DNA from: Acridotheres tristis
Lineage: Eukaryota; Chordata; Aves; Passeriformes; Sturnidae
Reading direction: 5' to 3'
Length of the DNA: 64,000 bases
Assembly (NCBI GenBank): GCA_037013685.1
Contig: CM072893.1
Coordinates: forward strand, 16,518,736 to 16,582,735
Below are positions 37,837 through 50,200 of the stretch, piece after piece. The notes beneath the pieces are model-generated. The model did no database searches and was not told the DNA's origin. It was given only the letters and a program-made list of their open reading frames with translations. How positions within the stretch are numbered: position 1 is the stretch's first letter; each line of letters opens with the position of its first letter. Position numbers and translations under genes: made by a program.

Positions 37837-39217
37837 TGTGATAGGTTGACTTGGGAGGAAGAAACTCAGGAGTTCTTCCTGGGAGAGTTTTCCTCTGTGG
37901 GGGGTTTTGGGATACTTGTAACAGCCAATCAGAGAAAGTTAGTTCGCTCCGTGCACACACATTATAAAAAGGGTAATCCCGGAAGACGAGTCTCTTTGTC
38001 TTTCCGGCGGCTGGGCAGGTAACAACGACCCGAGTCTCCCTCTTCCCCATGCGGGGGAGGGGGAGACTCGGAGGCCGCTTGGGCCCCGTTTGCCAACGAG
38101 GGGGGACCCGATGGCTGAGGGGAGGAAAAGTTGTGCGATAAAACTTTCACGGATTCCTTTTCTACTGGCCTGTGGCTCTGGCGTGGGGGGGTGCTGGATT
38201 TTTATGCTGCCGGTCCCGGGCCGGGACCAGGCCTGCCCAGGTGGCCATGAGGGTGCGGGGCCGCAGCCCGGCCCCGCAAGGGCTGAGTGGCGCTACTGCC
38301 GCCCCCCCCCAGCACGGCCGAGCCTGGCCCAGCTTTTGTAGTTGAGTTAAACTTTAACTCTGTAGTGTTCAGATAAGATTTGCAGAGCCTCCAGCCTTCC
38401 CTTTAAATATGAAAGGGAATAAGGAAAGTTCTGAAGTCAGTGATGCAAGAGCTGAGTATTTTTAAGATGGAAGGAGAGTGAGAAGATGCTGAAATGGCTG
38501 AAAATCTTTTTGGGAAATTGTAGGAATGAACTAATGTACTGAATATTCCTTTAAACCATGGAAAGAGACATGGGGGGATGAAAATGTTCCTTTTTAGAAG
38601 ATAATTTGATTAAAGAACACCTGTGTTGGGAATTTGAATTTCTGCCCTGAGAAACGAAGGGGATTGCAGTTTTTTCTGAAGATGAAGCCTGAGCAAAGGA
38701 AAAGGAGACAAATAAAAATTGTTGCTGTTGGACATTTTCAATCCTTAAAAGTAATACCCCAGGAAATAGACATGACCCATATCTACAACTTTGGGACAGC
38801 TGTAGAATTGGGAGGAGGTTACGGTTGCAAATTTCCCGGGCGGATGCAATCGTGAAAGGTAAAACTACAAAAAGACCTTTTTTTCCTTCTTGTGGAACAC
38901 AACTCCTACAACTTCAACAAGAGGAAACTTCTTTTCTCCAAAAGTACACAGAAAAGGACTAAATTAGGCACTGACTGAAGTATTTGTTGTATATTTATTT
39001 TGTTGTTGTGAAGACTGGAAGAGGGAGGGACGGAGTGATGTGAAAAATCTTATTCTGAATTTTTTTTTTTCTTTTTTCCCGTTTTTGTTTGTGTAGTTAA
39101 TAAATTTTCTTCTATACCCTTTCAAAGTTTTGAGCCTGCCTTGCTCTTTAACTCCTGGTTCTGTCTCACAACAAAAAGAAATGGGTTTGTTTAAATTGGC
39201 AACTCAAACCCTAGACA
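37837..39217 (+). repeat. 3' LTR (1381 bp)
   Basis: A second copy of the LTR in the same orientation. Its TATAAAA is at 37963-37969 and AATAAA at 39099-39104. Relative to the left copy I count five transitions plus length differences in a T run, a C run (12 versus 9) and a second T run (9 versus 11). Confidence 0.93.
39099..39104 (+). terminator. LTR poly(A) signal AATAAA, right copy
   Basis: Equivalent of 37379-37384 in the right LTR. It should end transcripts of the element about 100 bp before the flank leading toward PIK3AP1. Confidence 0.6.
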
Positions 39218-39222
39218 CTAGC
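39218..39222. repeat. Target-site duplication, right (CTAGC)
   Basis: Partner of 36109-36113. Intact duplicates on both sides show the two LTRs belong to one insertion, not a recombinant between two. Confidence 0.88.
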
Positions 39223-41244
39223 AGATGTGAAAGCAGACAAATTCCTCTTACCACATCACAGCTCCAAGGTCTGGGGCACAGCTGCAGGCAGTACCAAGAA
39301 GATAGGGAATTTTTGAGCAAAATCAGGGAGCTGTGTGCAAACCAAAGCGTGTGACAGCTGAAGACAATCAAGCTGCTGAATTTCTTCTTTTGGTTTATTT
39401 TTTATCCCTCATTTTTTCATAATTTTACTACTATTTTTCTCATTTCAGCACCAAAACCTCCTTCCTTCCAATTTGAGCTAATAGTGCTGGAAACCTTGTT
39501 TCATTCCAAGAAGAGCACAGGAAGACAGCTCTCACCACTCCCCTGGCTACAGCGAACAAAAGCAAATTGTCTCTGAAACTCTATAGTGGCAGTTACTGGA
39601 GACAGTACTGAGGTTCCTTTAAAAATAAAATTAAAAAAAAACAAAACAGAAAGGACACCTTTTTATCTTTTGTGCTGTGTATGCAGCACAACACCTGCAT
39701 CCTCCCAAAAGGAGAGGGTATATGAACTGCATTTGGAGTCACCCAAATCCTGAGTCTAACACACAGATGATATTTAGCACATGCCTATCCCTGAAAGCAG
39801 CAGGGCCTTCTCCACCTTCATTCAGTGCTTGCTGTCACTTCTGCAGCTTCACATACTGGGTTTGCCACCCTACAAGAGAAAGGCAACTCTGTCCCCTGCT
39901 CTCCTACGGATGAAGGGGAGCTGACATGATTGGACATAAGCTCTACATGTCCTACCTGTACCTGAGGAATCACCTAATACAGATGTATCTGCGTGTTTTT
40001 AAAGCCATTCCCCCTCTTCCATCCCTGAAAACCAAGCATGTAATGAGGTTTAATTCTCTACCCTGAATGTCATCTTGCAGAATTCCCATCTCTGTCACTC
40101 ATGGACAACCAGAGCCTTAAACTTGTCCCCCAAGGGTTGGGATATGCACAGAAGATTTCAAAGTCTGAAAGACAGCCAAACCAGGAAGCCTCCTTAAGTT
40201 TGTAAGCCCTCCGGCAGAAAAAAGGCTGGACAAAGCTGCTGCAGATTCACATTGGTAGAAAGGAACAGGAGAGCAAGCAGAGTCCAGCCCCCAGGCTGCT
40301 TCCAATGCAGCCATCTAAAATACAGATGGTATTTGTGAGGGGTGTGCACTGATAATTGGAGACTCACTACTGTTCCAGGGTATGAAGTGAAATCCCTTCA
40401 TATTGCTGCTATAATGACCACATGTAAAAGACACAGAACACAGCACTGCCACCAATTCCTTCTCTAATTTGAGAGCTCAGTCATGTGAATTTATAACACC
40501 ATACCTGCACCCTGCCTGAAAAAGATTTAAGTACAGTTGGTTTGTGATAGAGAAAGTCCTTTACCAGCTGTCTTGGGAATTTTCATGGTAAATACAGCAC
40601 ACACAACACCTTGTCTGTCCTCTTCAAGGAGGGAACAGGAAAAGGAAAGGCGTTTTCAAGGCTGTATGCAAAATACATTCTTGAAGACAATTTCTCATCT
40701 TCCCATGGTTTAATAATTGCTAAAGGGGGATGCTACACCTTCTGAAAGGTCAGTGTAATTGTATTCAAAATGTTATGCCAAGCAGTAGTACATTCACCTC
40801 TTCCTGCTGTAATGAGCATTTTTCAAACATCTTACTTCCTTTACTTTTCAAGCACGGTTTCCAGTCAAGCCCTGGTAGACTGTATTGAGAGGTTTGGTAA
40901 CAATGCTTATCAGGATTTAGTTCCTAAAAGGACACGTGCTTTCTTGATCAAATGTCATCTTTGTGTTGGTGCAAGGCTCCCAAGACACACATTCATGTTC
41001 TTCTCAATGATGATACCTTTTCTTGAAGCCCTAAAGCACCAAAATTCTTCCAACCAAAAAAAGTTATAGAACGCCAAAAGTCCCAGTGAAAATCATGGGA
41101 AAAGTCACCAGAGCTTCAGGGAGGATGAACGGGATGAAATCATTTTGGTCGCACTTATAAATAATTTAAGACAGCCCAAAAAATATCTGTACAAAGACAT
41201 ATATAAACAAGAAAAAATCTCATATTCCACAGATGTTGAGAGAC
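39223..41244 (-). other. PIK3AP1 3' UTR and downstream flank (end undetermined)
   Basis: Unique AT-balanced sequence from the PIK3AP1 stop to the right edge of the LTR element. Minus-strand poly(A) signal candidates are ATTAAA at 40714-40709, ATTAAA at 40054-40049 and AATAAA at 39399-39394. Which is used is unknown. I see no other gene here. Confidence 0.5.
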
Positions 41245-41299
41245 TCAGCGACCTCTTGGGGGCACAGGTGGAGGATAAAAGCCTTCACAGCTTACAGGC
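41245..41299 (-). CDS. PIK3AP1: PIK3AP1 terminal coding exon and stop
   Basis: 55 nt of coding sequence. It encodes PVSCEGFYPPPVPPRGR and a TGA stop at 41247-41245. The end aligns with the human C-terminus PPPVPPRGR. The acceptor is a T-rich tract with TATAG. The 3' UTR continues leftward; its end cannot be fixed from sequence alone. Confidence 0.93.
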
Positions 41300-44200
41300 C
41301 TATAAAAAAACAGAATGAAAATGCATGTAAAAGTAGTAGAAAATAGAGCTTGGAATAACACATTGCATGCAATAACATCATATGTAAGCATACTGTACAA
41401 TCAATAGTCACACAAGAAGAAAAACAGGCTGATTGAGCAACAGAGCAGATGCCAAGCTGCCAGAGCACTGTTCCTGTCCAAGCTATTTCTTCTGTTCTTC
41501 AGCTGCAGGAATTCTACTTTTACTGGAAAGAGATGCTGTAATAGTTGGAGTAAAGCTTTGATAGTATGGTAGCTTTCTCTTGAAATGAAGATGCAATAGG
41601 AAGAGATCAAAAGATTCAAAACCTTTTTTCAAACTAACTGTAGATAAATTCCAGCTATATCCTTGCCAAAGCCAAGCTAACAACACAGACCTTGCTGCAC
41701 CCACACAGTTGCAATTACTGCTTTAACAGTTGGAGAATTGTATTAGTATCTGTACTGAGAGAGCTTTTTGGACAATTGACTTCATAGACTTGTACTGGTT
41801 GGACTAAAGGAATGTTTACAAGTTATTTAAGTTTATGATCAAATGAAGGCAAAACTCCTCAATACCTTTTATAAAACCAGTGCAGTTCTTTCTTTGAGGT
41901 CAGTAACATGTGTAAACATATATGCTTTGGAGAGGTCTGAACTTTGTAAAAATAAAGTCCAAGAGAATGCCAAAAGGAACTTTCCCCCTGCACTACACTT
42001 TGTATGTTCCAAGAGGACATTCTCAGGAGGGTCAGGTACTAAATCTCTGCCAAGGGCAGAATGTGATTCTGCCTGGGTCAGTCATACTATGGGCAAGCGT
42101 TGTGTGCTTCACTACTGCTGCCTCTTGCTGTGCATGAACCACAGGGACAGCACTGCAACAGCCTTGTTACCAACTAGGAAACAGATTCCTCCACACACAG
42201 AGAAGAAACAGTGACCATACAATTCCTAACAGTGTGTGTTGACAGACAGCAGTCTGGTAGACTTTGCTCAAAAACACACTCACTTTCTGCCTTGCTAATT
42301 GCCTTGCTTTCTGTCCAAGGCTTCCATGTGGATTCACTGAAAGCACACATTTTGAGTTGCACTTTAGTTTTACCTGCTTGCACCTCGAGGGGGCACTCTG
42401 GGAGGCCTTTCTGGGAAAGGAATCCTCTCTACTTGGTGAAGAACTGGGCTGCGGCTCCTTGCTGTTTCTGGGACTTCACTATCCTAAAAGATAAAGAGAA
42501 CTGTTTACAGAACAGGAGAATCTAGTTCTTGGTATCTTCACAAGAGAAGTGGCGACATTTTGGCATTTCTCTCAATGCAATGCCAGCTCTGAGCTCTTTT
42601 TTTTAACATGCAAACAAAGGCACGTACTTAAGGACAGTAGAGCAGTACATAGCAGAGGTGGGAGCTTACCTCACTGTCCCCTTCCATCCCACTGCTGACA
42701 CTCAATATACTCCGAGTGCTGGAGCGGTTACTTGCACTACCTGGAGTAAAGCAAGAGAAAAACTGATTAATAAACCCTGGTGATTTAACTGAAAATCCCT
42801 AACTCAGGCCTCTTTCTAACCTCATGCTTAATTCTTGCACACATAATTAATGCTTGTTTAGATTCATTTATTTTCACTGGGGGTTTTTCGTATGTTCAGG
42901 ATCCAAACTACAACATTTCATACAACACGAACCAAAGGACCAAGCCATTCAATTATGCTTTCTTTCTAGATTTCTACCTTATCTTTCTCTATCCAGTCTT
43001 CTGGTTCAATACTCACAACCATAATCTAACTGAAAAGATCCAGTGCCAATATCATCTGGCAAGTCAAACCAATATTTTCGCAAGGGTTACACACCCAACA
43101 CTTAAGTACACTTACATTATCAGTCCCCATATCTTTAACAACTGCATGAAGATAGATGGCTCTGAGCACTGTCACATTCATTCCTGGAGTGACTGCTTAA
43201 GAAGTTATTGTTCCAAATAAATAACTGTTTACTATCCCCTCTTACAATAATCCTCACTCATCACAGGAATGTTTCCTAGTCTATTTCCAAGCTAAAAACA
43301 AGTTTGTTCAAACAACTTTCAGCACCCATCTATGCAAACCTATTTAATTGTCATGGACTCAGATAAGGGGTTGTTTTTGCAATCAGCGATGCCAACTCCA
43401 AAGGTGACAGCAACTCATAAACATATCCTACACTGCTATGGCTGGTTTCAGTCATAAATAGATAACATTCTATAGGGCTGTGAAATACTGGGACACTAAT
43501 ATTCAGAAACGTCTACACTGAAGTGGTGGCTAGAGAGGTTTTTCTCCTAAGATGCAGAACCTTCCTGCTAGCTTTGGTAAGTCTCATCAGCTGGTACAAA
43601 CGGCAGCACTTAAGAGTGTTAAATACCGTATTAGGGTCCATTCTCACAATCACAGCATGAGAAAGAGCACCAAGCTGTGTACATCGAGCTCTGCAGACTT
43701 GATAACACTTCTCTCACATGTGCTTGTATGCAAGTTACTGGCTCAGTCACCTGCCTCTGACACCTATTCTGGATGTATGCCAGCTGCATCTTGCCAAGAG
43801 TCACAAAGATGGTAATCTCACAGGATGTCAGGTTTCCTTTCAAAGGACCAAAATGATCCTAAATTATTTCTGTGAGAATTGCTCAGTCTGCAGTAAGAGC
43901 AAGAATGCTGAGATTTAACTTGCACAAATTAAATGTCATGAAAAGCAAGGATAATAAAAATATGCAGACTGCCCAAGTCACTCAAGAGGCCTCACAGTTA
44001 CCAATGAAAAATGCTGTCCTTTATGTAAAACAATTGAAGAAACAACATGTAGAAACTGGTTTCTAGACTGAAATATAACTGCCCTTCAGGCCAGAAGAGC
44101 ACACTGGCAGTCTGCTGGCAGTCACAGCATGGGAGCCCCTTTCCAATAAGAGAGCAGTTGCCATCTACTTTTAAGAACTGCAGACAGGTAGTATGCCTTC

Positions 44201-47200
44201 CCTGAGAAGCCTCAAGAGAATCTTTTGCTCAGCTTTCAGGTTCTCCTCCTGCAGAGATGCAGACAAAAGATGTCCAAACCACTTGATACACACCTGGACT
44301 TGCTTTTCTAGTTTTTAGAACAGCTGGCCTGAGGCATGCAAGATTTGGGGTGGCATGGTCAGTGCTGGGATTCAGAAACAGAAGGCCTGTTCCCTGGGTT
44401 GATTCCAGGGTCAGGCTTGGGAAGTGCATTCCATCCAGCTTTCCTGTGGGGACAGTGACACTCAGAGCTTGCTTACTTGTTGTGCTGGATGTGCTTTCTG
44501 TTTTCCAGTCTCCCCGTTTTAACTCCTTTTTTGGTGGATAAAAGTTTTTCCTGGGGGCGTATTCATATATTCCACATTCTGGTTTCCCCAAAGTATTATG
44601 AGAATGTCGAATGGGTACTGTAATTTCCAAATCTGTAAGGGAAAATGAACAGCTCAGAAAGGTCTATGCAATTACAACCTCCAAGAGACAGTTTGACACT
44701 TGAGAGAGAGTTAAACACAATTGCATAAGGACAATCAAAAGACTACCTGCACTTTTGTCTTTTTTTTGCTTCTCCATTTGCCTCCTGGTTATGCTGTCTC
44801 GTAGACGTTTCAGATTTTCCTAAAAACATCAAAAGATAGTCTTTTCAGGACTTTGGATAAAGGAAGATAAGCAGCTTTCTGACAAAACTAGTACTATATT
44901 TTAGCTAACTTTGCAGTCAAGCTGTAACAAAGCTTGCTAGACCTGGCTGAAGTCCAAACCATGTCAACAGGTTTTAACCTATTCCTTTCAGAAACCCATG
45001 TGTGCCTTTCAGAAGTCAAGTTTTTTCTGATGTTCATTATGTATGTTAAGGTCAAGTTCACATACCCACAGACAGTTGCAGATAAGCAGCAGATTGGGTT
45101 TAGAACTCCCTGTATTTTCTGTTAGCACTGTGACAACTGGCACAGAAACAAGACCCACCATCAAGTAACTGCACAGTCTTTTCTGTACTAATGAACAGAT
45201 TCTGCAGACTGCAGGGACAGAAAAGGCTGCCATTCATCCCAGAGTGTGAGGTATAACTCAGAATTCAGGATATCCCCAATGAAGAAATGCAACCGGGAGC
45301 AAAGACTCTTCACCATTGTGTGGCAGCATATTACACCTTACAGTACAAAAAGGTAGGGAGAAAAAAGACAACCTTTTTCATCAGGGAAATATATACAGAT
45401 CTGAGAGAAGGAAACCCTTGAATAGGTAGAAAAGCAGATGAAGCAACTGCTATACCATGAAGCAAAGTTCGGAGCAGATACTTTGAAAGCTGCTCATGAC
45501 ATGAGGCACACGCCACTTCATTTCCTCTACATCAATTTACTTAAGTAGCACTGTGTTCTTCTCTGGTAGAAAAACGGACTCCTCTGTTTCTGTGTCAGAG
45601 AACCTTCCCAAGTGAGAATTAGGAGGAGAAAAGCCTTGCCTTTGTTCTGACAACTTCCAGAACAACATCACCCACTGGAGACCAGACTGCCACAGCATGA
45701 ACAGAAGGCTCCATAAGAAGCAGGCAGTGGTTTTAAAGAGAGAGCTTCACTCTGACTTGAGAATGAAAATTTTAAACTATAACTGATAGTTCCACCAGTC
45801 ATTACGTCACTGCTTCCAAATTACTCCCTCTTTCTGTTAAGCCACCCAAACACTCTGCTTTTACTAATGACTGTTGCTAGACCTTGTCCAGATGCAAAGA
45901 ACAGTCCTGTAGCCATGAACAAACAATTGGAGAAATTAGATCAACTACCAACTAGGACTTTACAGCCAATATACCATCTGGGACACAGAGTCTTCACTGA
46001 TCTGAAATGGATGAGAGCCACCAAGTTAAACATTCATCACAGAAGTCTCCTGCCAGCAGGTAGGTGCTAGGTGCTAGAAAGGTGATTTAGCCAAATGGAT
46101 TTGATCCAATTCCATGTACACAGATCTTCCAAAACGAACAATATTACTGCAAGACAAAGAGATCTGTAAAACTGCTTGCTGCTTACTGGGAACAGCTCCC
46201 CCATGGCAGGAGAGGACTCTCCTAGCTGGGGGCTATGTTAGCAGTCTTCCTGCTTCAACCAGGAAAAAAATGTACCCAGGCTGAGAAGCTTGTGATATAT
46301 ACCCAGAGAGACATCTGTATTTCTTAACAGTAATGTAAGTCTGTACCTGCTGGAACCGGAATGATTCTGATCTCTTTTTCTGGTTCAGTTGCCACTCCTT
46401 AAAATGAAGTACAGCTTCATCCACAGTGAGGATGCCCATTTTCACTTGCTCCTGTAATGTAATCAGCTGCCGCTGCCCTGGGGTTTTCATTCCAGCAAAT
46501 GGATCATATATACTTGATTGAGACAGGTCCCTCACAGGCCTGACTATTGTCTCTGAAATGAGAACACCAGCAAAAATATCATTAAACTTGTGGCATCTAC
46601 CTTCCTCACTGAATACAAAGAGATCAAGCACCCTTGAACCATAAAAAAAAAAAAGCATTACAGACTGAATGTTTCCCAAGAAGTGTTTTCTTCTTAGGCC
46701 ATCCTACTATTTGTCTAAAAATAGGTCTAAAAGCCCAGGTGAGAGGTAGCCTTGTACACAAATATATCCCAGAGATAAGCTCTGCTCTTAAAAACATAAT
46801 TTAAGTAAAGAGCACAAAACATATTACTTAAGGTGCCCTGCTTCCTCAGCAATTCACAGAACAGAGCTTTTACCTTAGCAGTCACAAAGCTAGACTCTAT
46901 CTAGCTAATCTGTGTAGTTCAAGCCCAGAAAATGAAAACTCATTCTGCTGATGCTGGCATTTTCTAACTCATTTGTACCATAAAGAAGAGTTCCCAAGAC
47001 ATGAGATGTGCTCCCATGACACTCTGCACTTATAAAAGTTTCCAGTGTCACAAAAGGTCATAAAGATCAGGTCATTCATAGAGGACTGTTATCCCTAGAG
47101 CTTTGCAAAATAGTCTATTCTGCCATATTTCACACAAATGAAGCTACCATAACAGATCTGCTTTTGGATTACTGAAAGGATTTTCAGGGTGAACTTCTGC

Positions 47201-50200
47201 CTTACCTTTCTTAATTCTTCCTCTAGGGACATAAAGATTCTCAGGTCTTTGAGCCTTCTGTGCAAAAACTGCAGAAGAAACATTCTTTAGATATTGAAAT
47301 GCATCTCATGAAGACAGAAATAGCAAGGATGAATATGGCAAGCATACATAATTTTGAACTACATTACAGCTTCTGTTACCCTTCTAAGTCTGTTGAAGAA
47401 AACAAAGATTTGTACAGTAGAATTCTCCTTCTACTGACCTCAAAGAATTTAGTTCAGCCACCTCTAAGAGAAATCTGGACACGATTTCTCCATAGTCCTG
47501 TCACAGCAGGAAGGAGAAGTCACTGAAATTACTCTCTCACATGTCATTATTGTTCTTGTTAGAACGTTCATGATATATGACCAAGATTTCCAAAGCTGCC
47601 TAGTGAACTAAGGGGAACAACCTTCTTCAATTGCAATAAAACACTACCTCAGAGGGAGGTGCTGAGGTATAAAATCATGTCCTATACAAATGCAGTTGAA
47701 TCAATGATACCATTACAGATCAGCAATGTCTCCATTTATTAGCTTGGTTGCATACTTATTGTATAATATCAGGACCTTTCCTATTTAGTTGGATTTGTTA
47801 ATACCATTTGGGGTAATCTGTCATGCTACTGCTTTCACGAAGAGCAAGCTTAGGCCAAGATCTTGGGATATAACATCCCCACATTTTCACAGTAGGCAAA
47901 AGATGACAAAACACATATAGAATTGGATCCCAAAGGTAACCTAACTCCAGAGTCAAATAAACCAAGGATCTTGGCATTTATTTGGCAACTGGAGCCCATG
48001 TCAATGCCATTCTACAGTTCACTGGTCTACATTTCCACTGGTAACCAACTCACTTTTGGAGATGTACAGCTCATTGTCTGGCTGTGGAGAGCTAGATTCT
48101 GGTCTTGGAACAGGAACTGGAGGTCTGTTAGCCATTTCCTGTGGAAAAGGGTCTTGTTCCACTGAGTAGTACACATCTTCACCATACTGCTCATGACCTC
48201 CTTCCTCGGAATCTGGCACATCCATGCTACCACCTACAACGGAGTAGAGCTTATAAGAATAGCAACCTGGCCATTTCACTGAATACTGGTTCCCTCCAGA
48301 TGCATTATGTACCACATTCTTATCAAGCTGTCCATTCCACAGCCAAAACCATCCAGTTTTGCAGTGCCTTATATGTACCAAAGACCTTAATGACAGGACT
48401 TTATTAAGTCAGTAACATCTAGTAGCATGTAACTGTTGTCACTATGCCTGTACCATCTGTTTTGAAGAAATAGTAAAAAATCTCCTAACTCTCTTTAAGA
48501 ATTTGAGGGACAGTCAGTTTAATTAATTTCAGTTAATTAACATACTTTAATAGTGAACAAATCAAATAGACCAATGGTTTCCAAAACCTATGTGTGATAG
48601 TCTGTGAAGTACTACAGAGAATTAGTGCTTTGTCTGAAAAAAGCAAATAGTGTGGGCTATCTTCTATCCTTAAGAGTTCATGAAGAAATCTCAGATTCTG
48701 TTTAATTGCTTTAACTTGCTACTGCCATTTTTCCTTCAAAATAGGTCTCACCTTCTAAAAACTTGCGGAGCATCGAGTCTTTTGTAGTTATAGAAACTTC
48801 ATCTCCAGCAACTGGAGTGTCTGGTTTGGATTGAAGCATCTCCACATCTGAAAAAAAACCCCAGAAAGATGAACCTGTTAATTATATCCTTCAATACATG
48901 GAATGATGTAACATGATATAAGGAACTGGACTTTTACTTTATGGTCACAATCAAAGAAGCTGGGCGAATGGCCAGATATTTTCCTCAAAAAAGGCTTCTA
49001 AGTTGCTATGTTCAGTCCACTCTGCACACATTTTTTCCAGCTGCCTGATGCTTATACTTGAGGGTGACTAACAATGCTATTGAGAAGTTCTGACAAGGCT
49101 TCAAGCAGGCACTGAATTTTGGCTATTCTTGAGCATGTGTTGGCCAGGTGAAAGTTTTGGCCTCTGTACAGTGCTCCAAAGAGGAACCGTGTGACTTGGA
49201 AAAACAACACATTAAAGGCAACTTTCCCATGACACATAACATGTTTGTTTTATTTATTGGGATAAAGTCAAAACAGTTGGCCGAGTTAATTACTTGGATC
49301 TGGAAAGTGTTTAGAGGGTCAGATGGTAATTCAGTATTGAGAAAGGACTGAGAGCAAACAATAAGATACTTTTTTAATTCAGTGTTTTGACATAAAGAAT
49401 TCTGATTTTAAAGAAAAAGGTCAACCTTATCATAACACTAAAACTGATCTTAAAACTAAAATAAAATGTTAGGTAACCATGTTCCTAATGATATTAAAAA
49501 CAAGAGGGATATAAATGGATTGCTGAGGCTTATTTATATATAAGTGAATTTCTAAGGCATATCTATTTCTATGTCATAGATCTACTGCTATGTAAACTAG
49601 ATCGTTTGGGTTACCTGTTTGGCTCCAGTCCTCTGTTACCTTATTCTGAAACAAGTTCCTGCCAGAAAAATTGACCCTGTGTATCTAACCTTCCTTTGAT
49701 CAGTCTCTGAAAAACTGTAGTGGAAGCCTATCTTGATCACAATGAAGGGGCACACTATTACAATATGGCTACACCTAAAATAGCCCTGGTATTATCCTCT
49801 GCACCACAGTCATATCTACTCACATAAGGGTAATTCCTAGAAAAAGTACTTCAAGAGAAGTTAGTTATGATTTCCCAGTGAGCCATCCTCAAAAACCTTC
49901 AAGTCAGTACAAAAGCTTAAATCCTTTATTTGTGATAAACCAGCCAGCACTCCCATTAATTTCAGTGAGGGTTTGCCTGTGTGCTGGTATTCTAAATGAT
50001 AATGAAACACTTTCACTTTGAGACAATCAAAGTGCTGAGAACTGTGCCAATTTAAACCTATCTGTTACGATGCAGGTAAATTTTAAGCACTGTTCAGACA
50101 AGCTGTTAATATTCTTCAGGCAAAGACTAACAGACCAGGTAAGGAAAAAAGAGAATTTCAAGAAGACTCCCGAACGGAAGACAGCAGAGCTTTGTGTGCA

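Larger units (their letters stand above)
36114..39217 (+). mobile_element. Young non-autonomous LTR retroelement (LTR-339 bp-LTR)
   Basis: A complete insertion. Two direct LTRs begin TGTGATAGG and end CTAGACA, flanked by a 5-bp duplication CTAGC (36109-36113 and 39218-39222). A tRNA-Gly primer-binding site follows the left LTR after six bases, and a purine tract abuts the right LTR. The 339-bp interior has no gag, pol or env and no usable reading frame, so the element depends on helper proteins. The LTRs differ by five substitutions and three run-length changes by eye (about 0.4%), implying recent insertion. The family name is not recognised; a tRNA-Gly primer is a common feature of some vertebrate endogenous retroviruses. 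Alternatively it could be one full element that later lost its interior, but the intact ends of the interior make a mobilised short form equally plausible. Confidence 0.93.

Noticed and set aside
36916..38855. Matching 73-codon open frames in both LTRs (36916-37137 and 38634-38855) and matching 83-84-codon frames in the GC-rich part
   Set aside because: They are duplicated only because the LTRs are. The 73-codon frame begins at TTG, not ATG, and the other also opens at TTG. No resemblance to a retroviral protein.
36114..39217. Two independent solo LTRs lying in tandem
   Set aside because: A primer-binding site after the left LTR, a purine tract before the right one, and one shared 5-bp duplication at the outer edges show a single insertion.
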